Shown: positions 63,481 through 64,000 of the stretch, piece after piece
Numbering within the stretch: the stretch's first letter is position 1
Layout of the letters: each line of letters opens with the position of its first letter
Assembly: GCF_030936135.1 (NCBI RefSeq)
Contig: NC_082618.1
Coordinates: 7,165,034-7,229,033, forward strand
Direction: 5' to 3'
DNA length: 64,000 nucleotides
Origin: Gavia stellata
Lineage: Eukaryota; Chordata; Aves; Gaviiformes; Gaviidae
Made by a program: the position numbers and the translations under genes
The notes under the pieces: model-generated
The model's database searches: none
Seen by the model: only the letters and a program-made list of their open reading frames with translations
Told to the model about the DNA's origin: nothing

Positions 63481-64000
63481 GCGCACAGCGGCGGCACAAA
63501 GGAGAGGGGACGCTGAACAGCATGGACCAAGGGCCTGGCCAAGCGGCGTGGGCGGCTGGGAGCGCGCGGCAGGACCCGGCGCTGGCTGGGGACGCAGGCC
63601 TGCCAGGGAATGCTGCCTGCCCCGGGAGCGCCACTGCCCTCTCCTCTTGTCCACCTGCCTGCCCAGCCTCGCACCCCTCCAAACATCTGGGCAGCACCCA
63701 GGTACGTGCCTGGTCTTTCACCTTGTCCTGACACATCGCTGCTGTCACCAGCCTGTGACATGGGGCTGGCAGGCAGCTCTGTCCCAGCCTGGGCAAGCGG
63801 TGAGGGCAGAGGCAGGCTGGCAGCAGAGCCAGGGAGCCGCAGCCAACCCATAACCCGGGGCCAGGCAGCAAAGGGCTGCCTCCTCGCAACCAGGGCTGCC
63901 CAGGGACACAAGAGACTATGACTTAACCCTGCTCTGGCCCATCTGCTCCCCCTCAGAGTGATGGTTTTGGGGTCCAAGCTCGTGTAGGGGAGTGGAGCTG

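Larger units (their letters stand above)
59532..64000 (-). other. SMG6: SMG6 intron running off the right edge
   Basis: No further SMG6 exon was recognised. It contains a MIR-like SINE scrap near 62040-62085 and an AT-rich, motif-bearing island at 63220-63480. The next upstream exon presumably lies outside the window. Confidence 0.6.

Noticed and set aside
59532-64000. Search for further SMG6 exons
   Set aside because: No minus-strand frame with splice signals resembles SMG6; the remaining frames look random.

Overview
The window is vertebrate nuclear DNA, most likely from a bird. The genes are spliced with GT-AG introns and carry metazoan families (DPH1, OVCA2, HIC1, SMG6, miR-132/212). The only clear transposons are CR1 LINE fragments, the dominant avian retroelement. 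The very GC-rich background with long G/C homopolymers resembles an avian microchromosome. Gene order and orientation (RTN4RL1 -, DPH1 +, OVCA2 +, miR-132/212 -, HIC1 +, SMG6 -) match the conserved block of human 17p13.3. I cannot name the species.

Layout. Positions 1-10475 look like the first intron of RTN4RL1 (minus strand), whose tiny first coding exon is at 10476-10488 beside a CpG island at 10.0-11.8 kb. DPH1, a subunit of the iron-sulfur enzyme that starts diphthamide synthesis on elongation factor 2, fills 12159-31228 in 12 coding exons giving 425 residues. Its introns are long and carry AT-rich, homeobox-motif-rich islands that look like non-coding regulatory DNA. OVCA2, a serine hydrolase, follows at 31684-32370 in one uninterrupted frame. 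DPH1 and OVCA2 may share one poly(A) site. From 32.4 to 37.9 kb I see no gene.

The miR-132 (37.9 kb) and miR-212 (38.5 kb) hairpins are on the minus strand. A near-consensus REST/RE1 site lies between them. A TATA promoter with two CRE half-sites lies at 39.3-39.45 kb, so the switch known for this cluster in mammals (CREB on, REST off) can be read from the sequence. From 41.2 to 43.4 kb is a 39-bp-period minisatellite split by a CR1 insertion. HIC1, a BTB zinc-finger repressor, has its main coding exon at 47523-49445, with upstream TATA-like signals and an in-frame candidate N-terminal exon. Its poly(A) signal at 51.06 kb faces the SMG6 poly(A) signal at 51.41 kb. The last four coding exons of SMG6 (53544-59531, minus) encode a complete PIN nuclease domain with all three catalytic aspartates; the rest of the window is SMG6 intron.

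Most unusual observations: perfect or near-perfect short-loop inverted repeats (arms of 51, 42 and 25 bp, plus a 27-bp diverged one) in GC-rich DNA; a 31-bp tandem duplication over the DPH1 exon 7 splice donor that creates a second, in-frame donor; the RE1/CRE architecture of the miRNA cluster; and the AT-rich islands across DPH1. Most long open frames elsewhere are by-products of high GC or of the 39-bp repeat.
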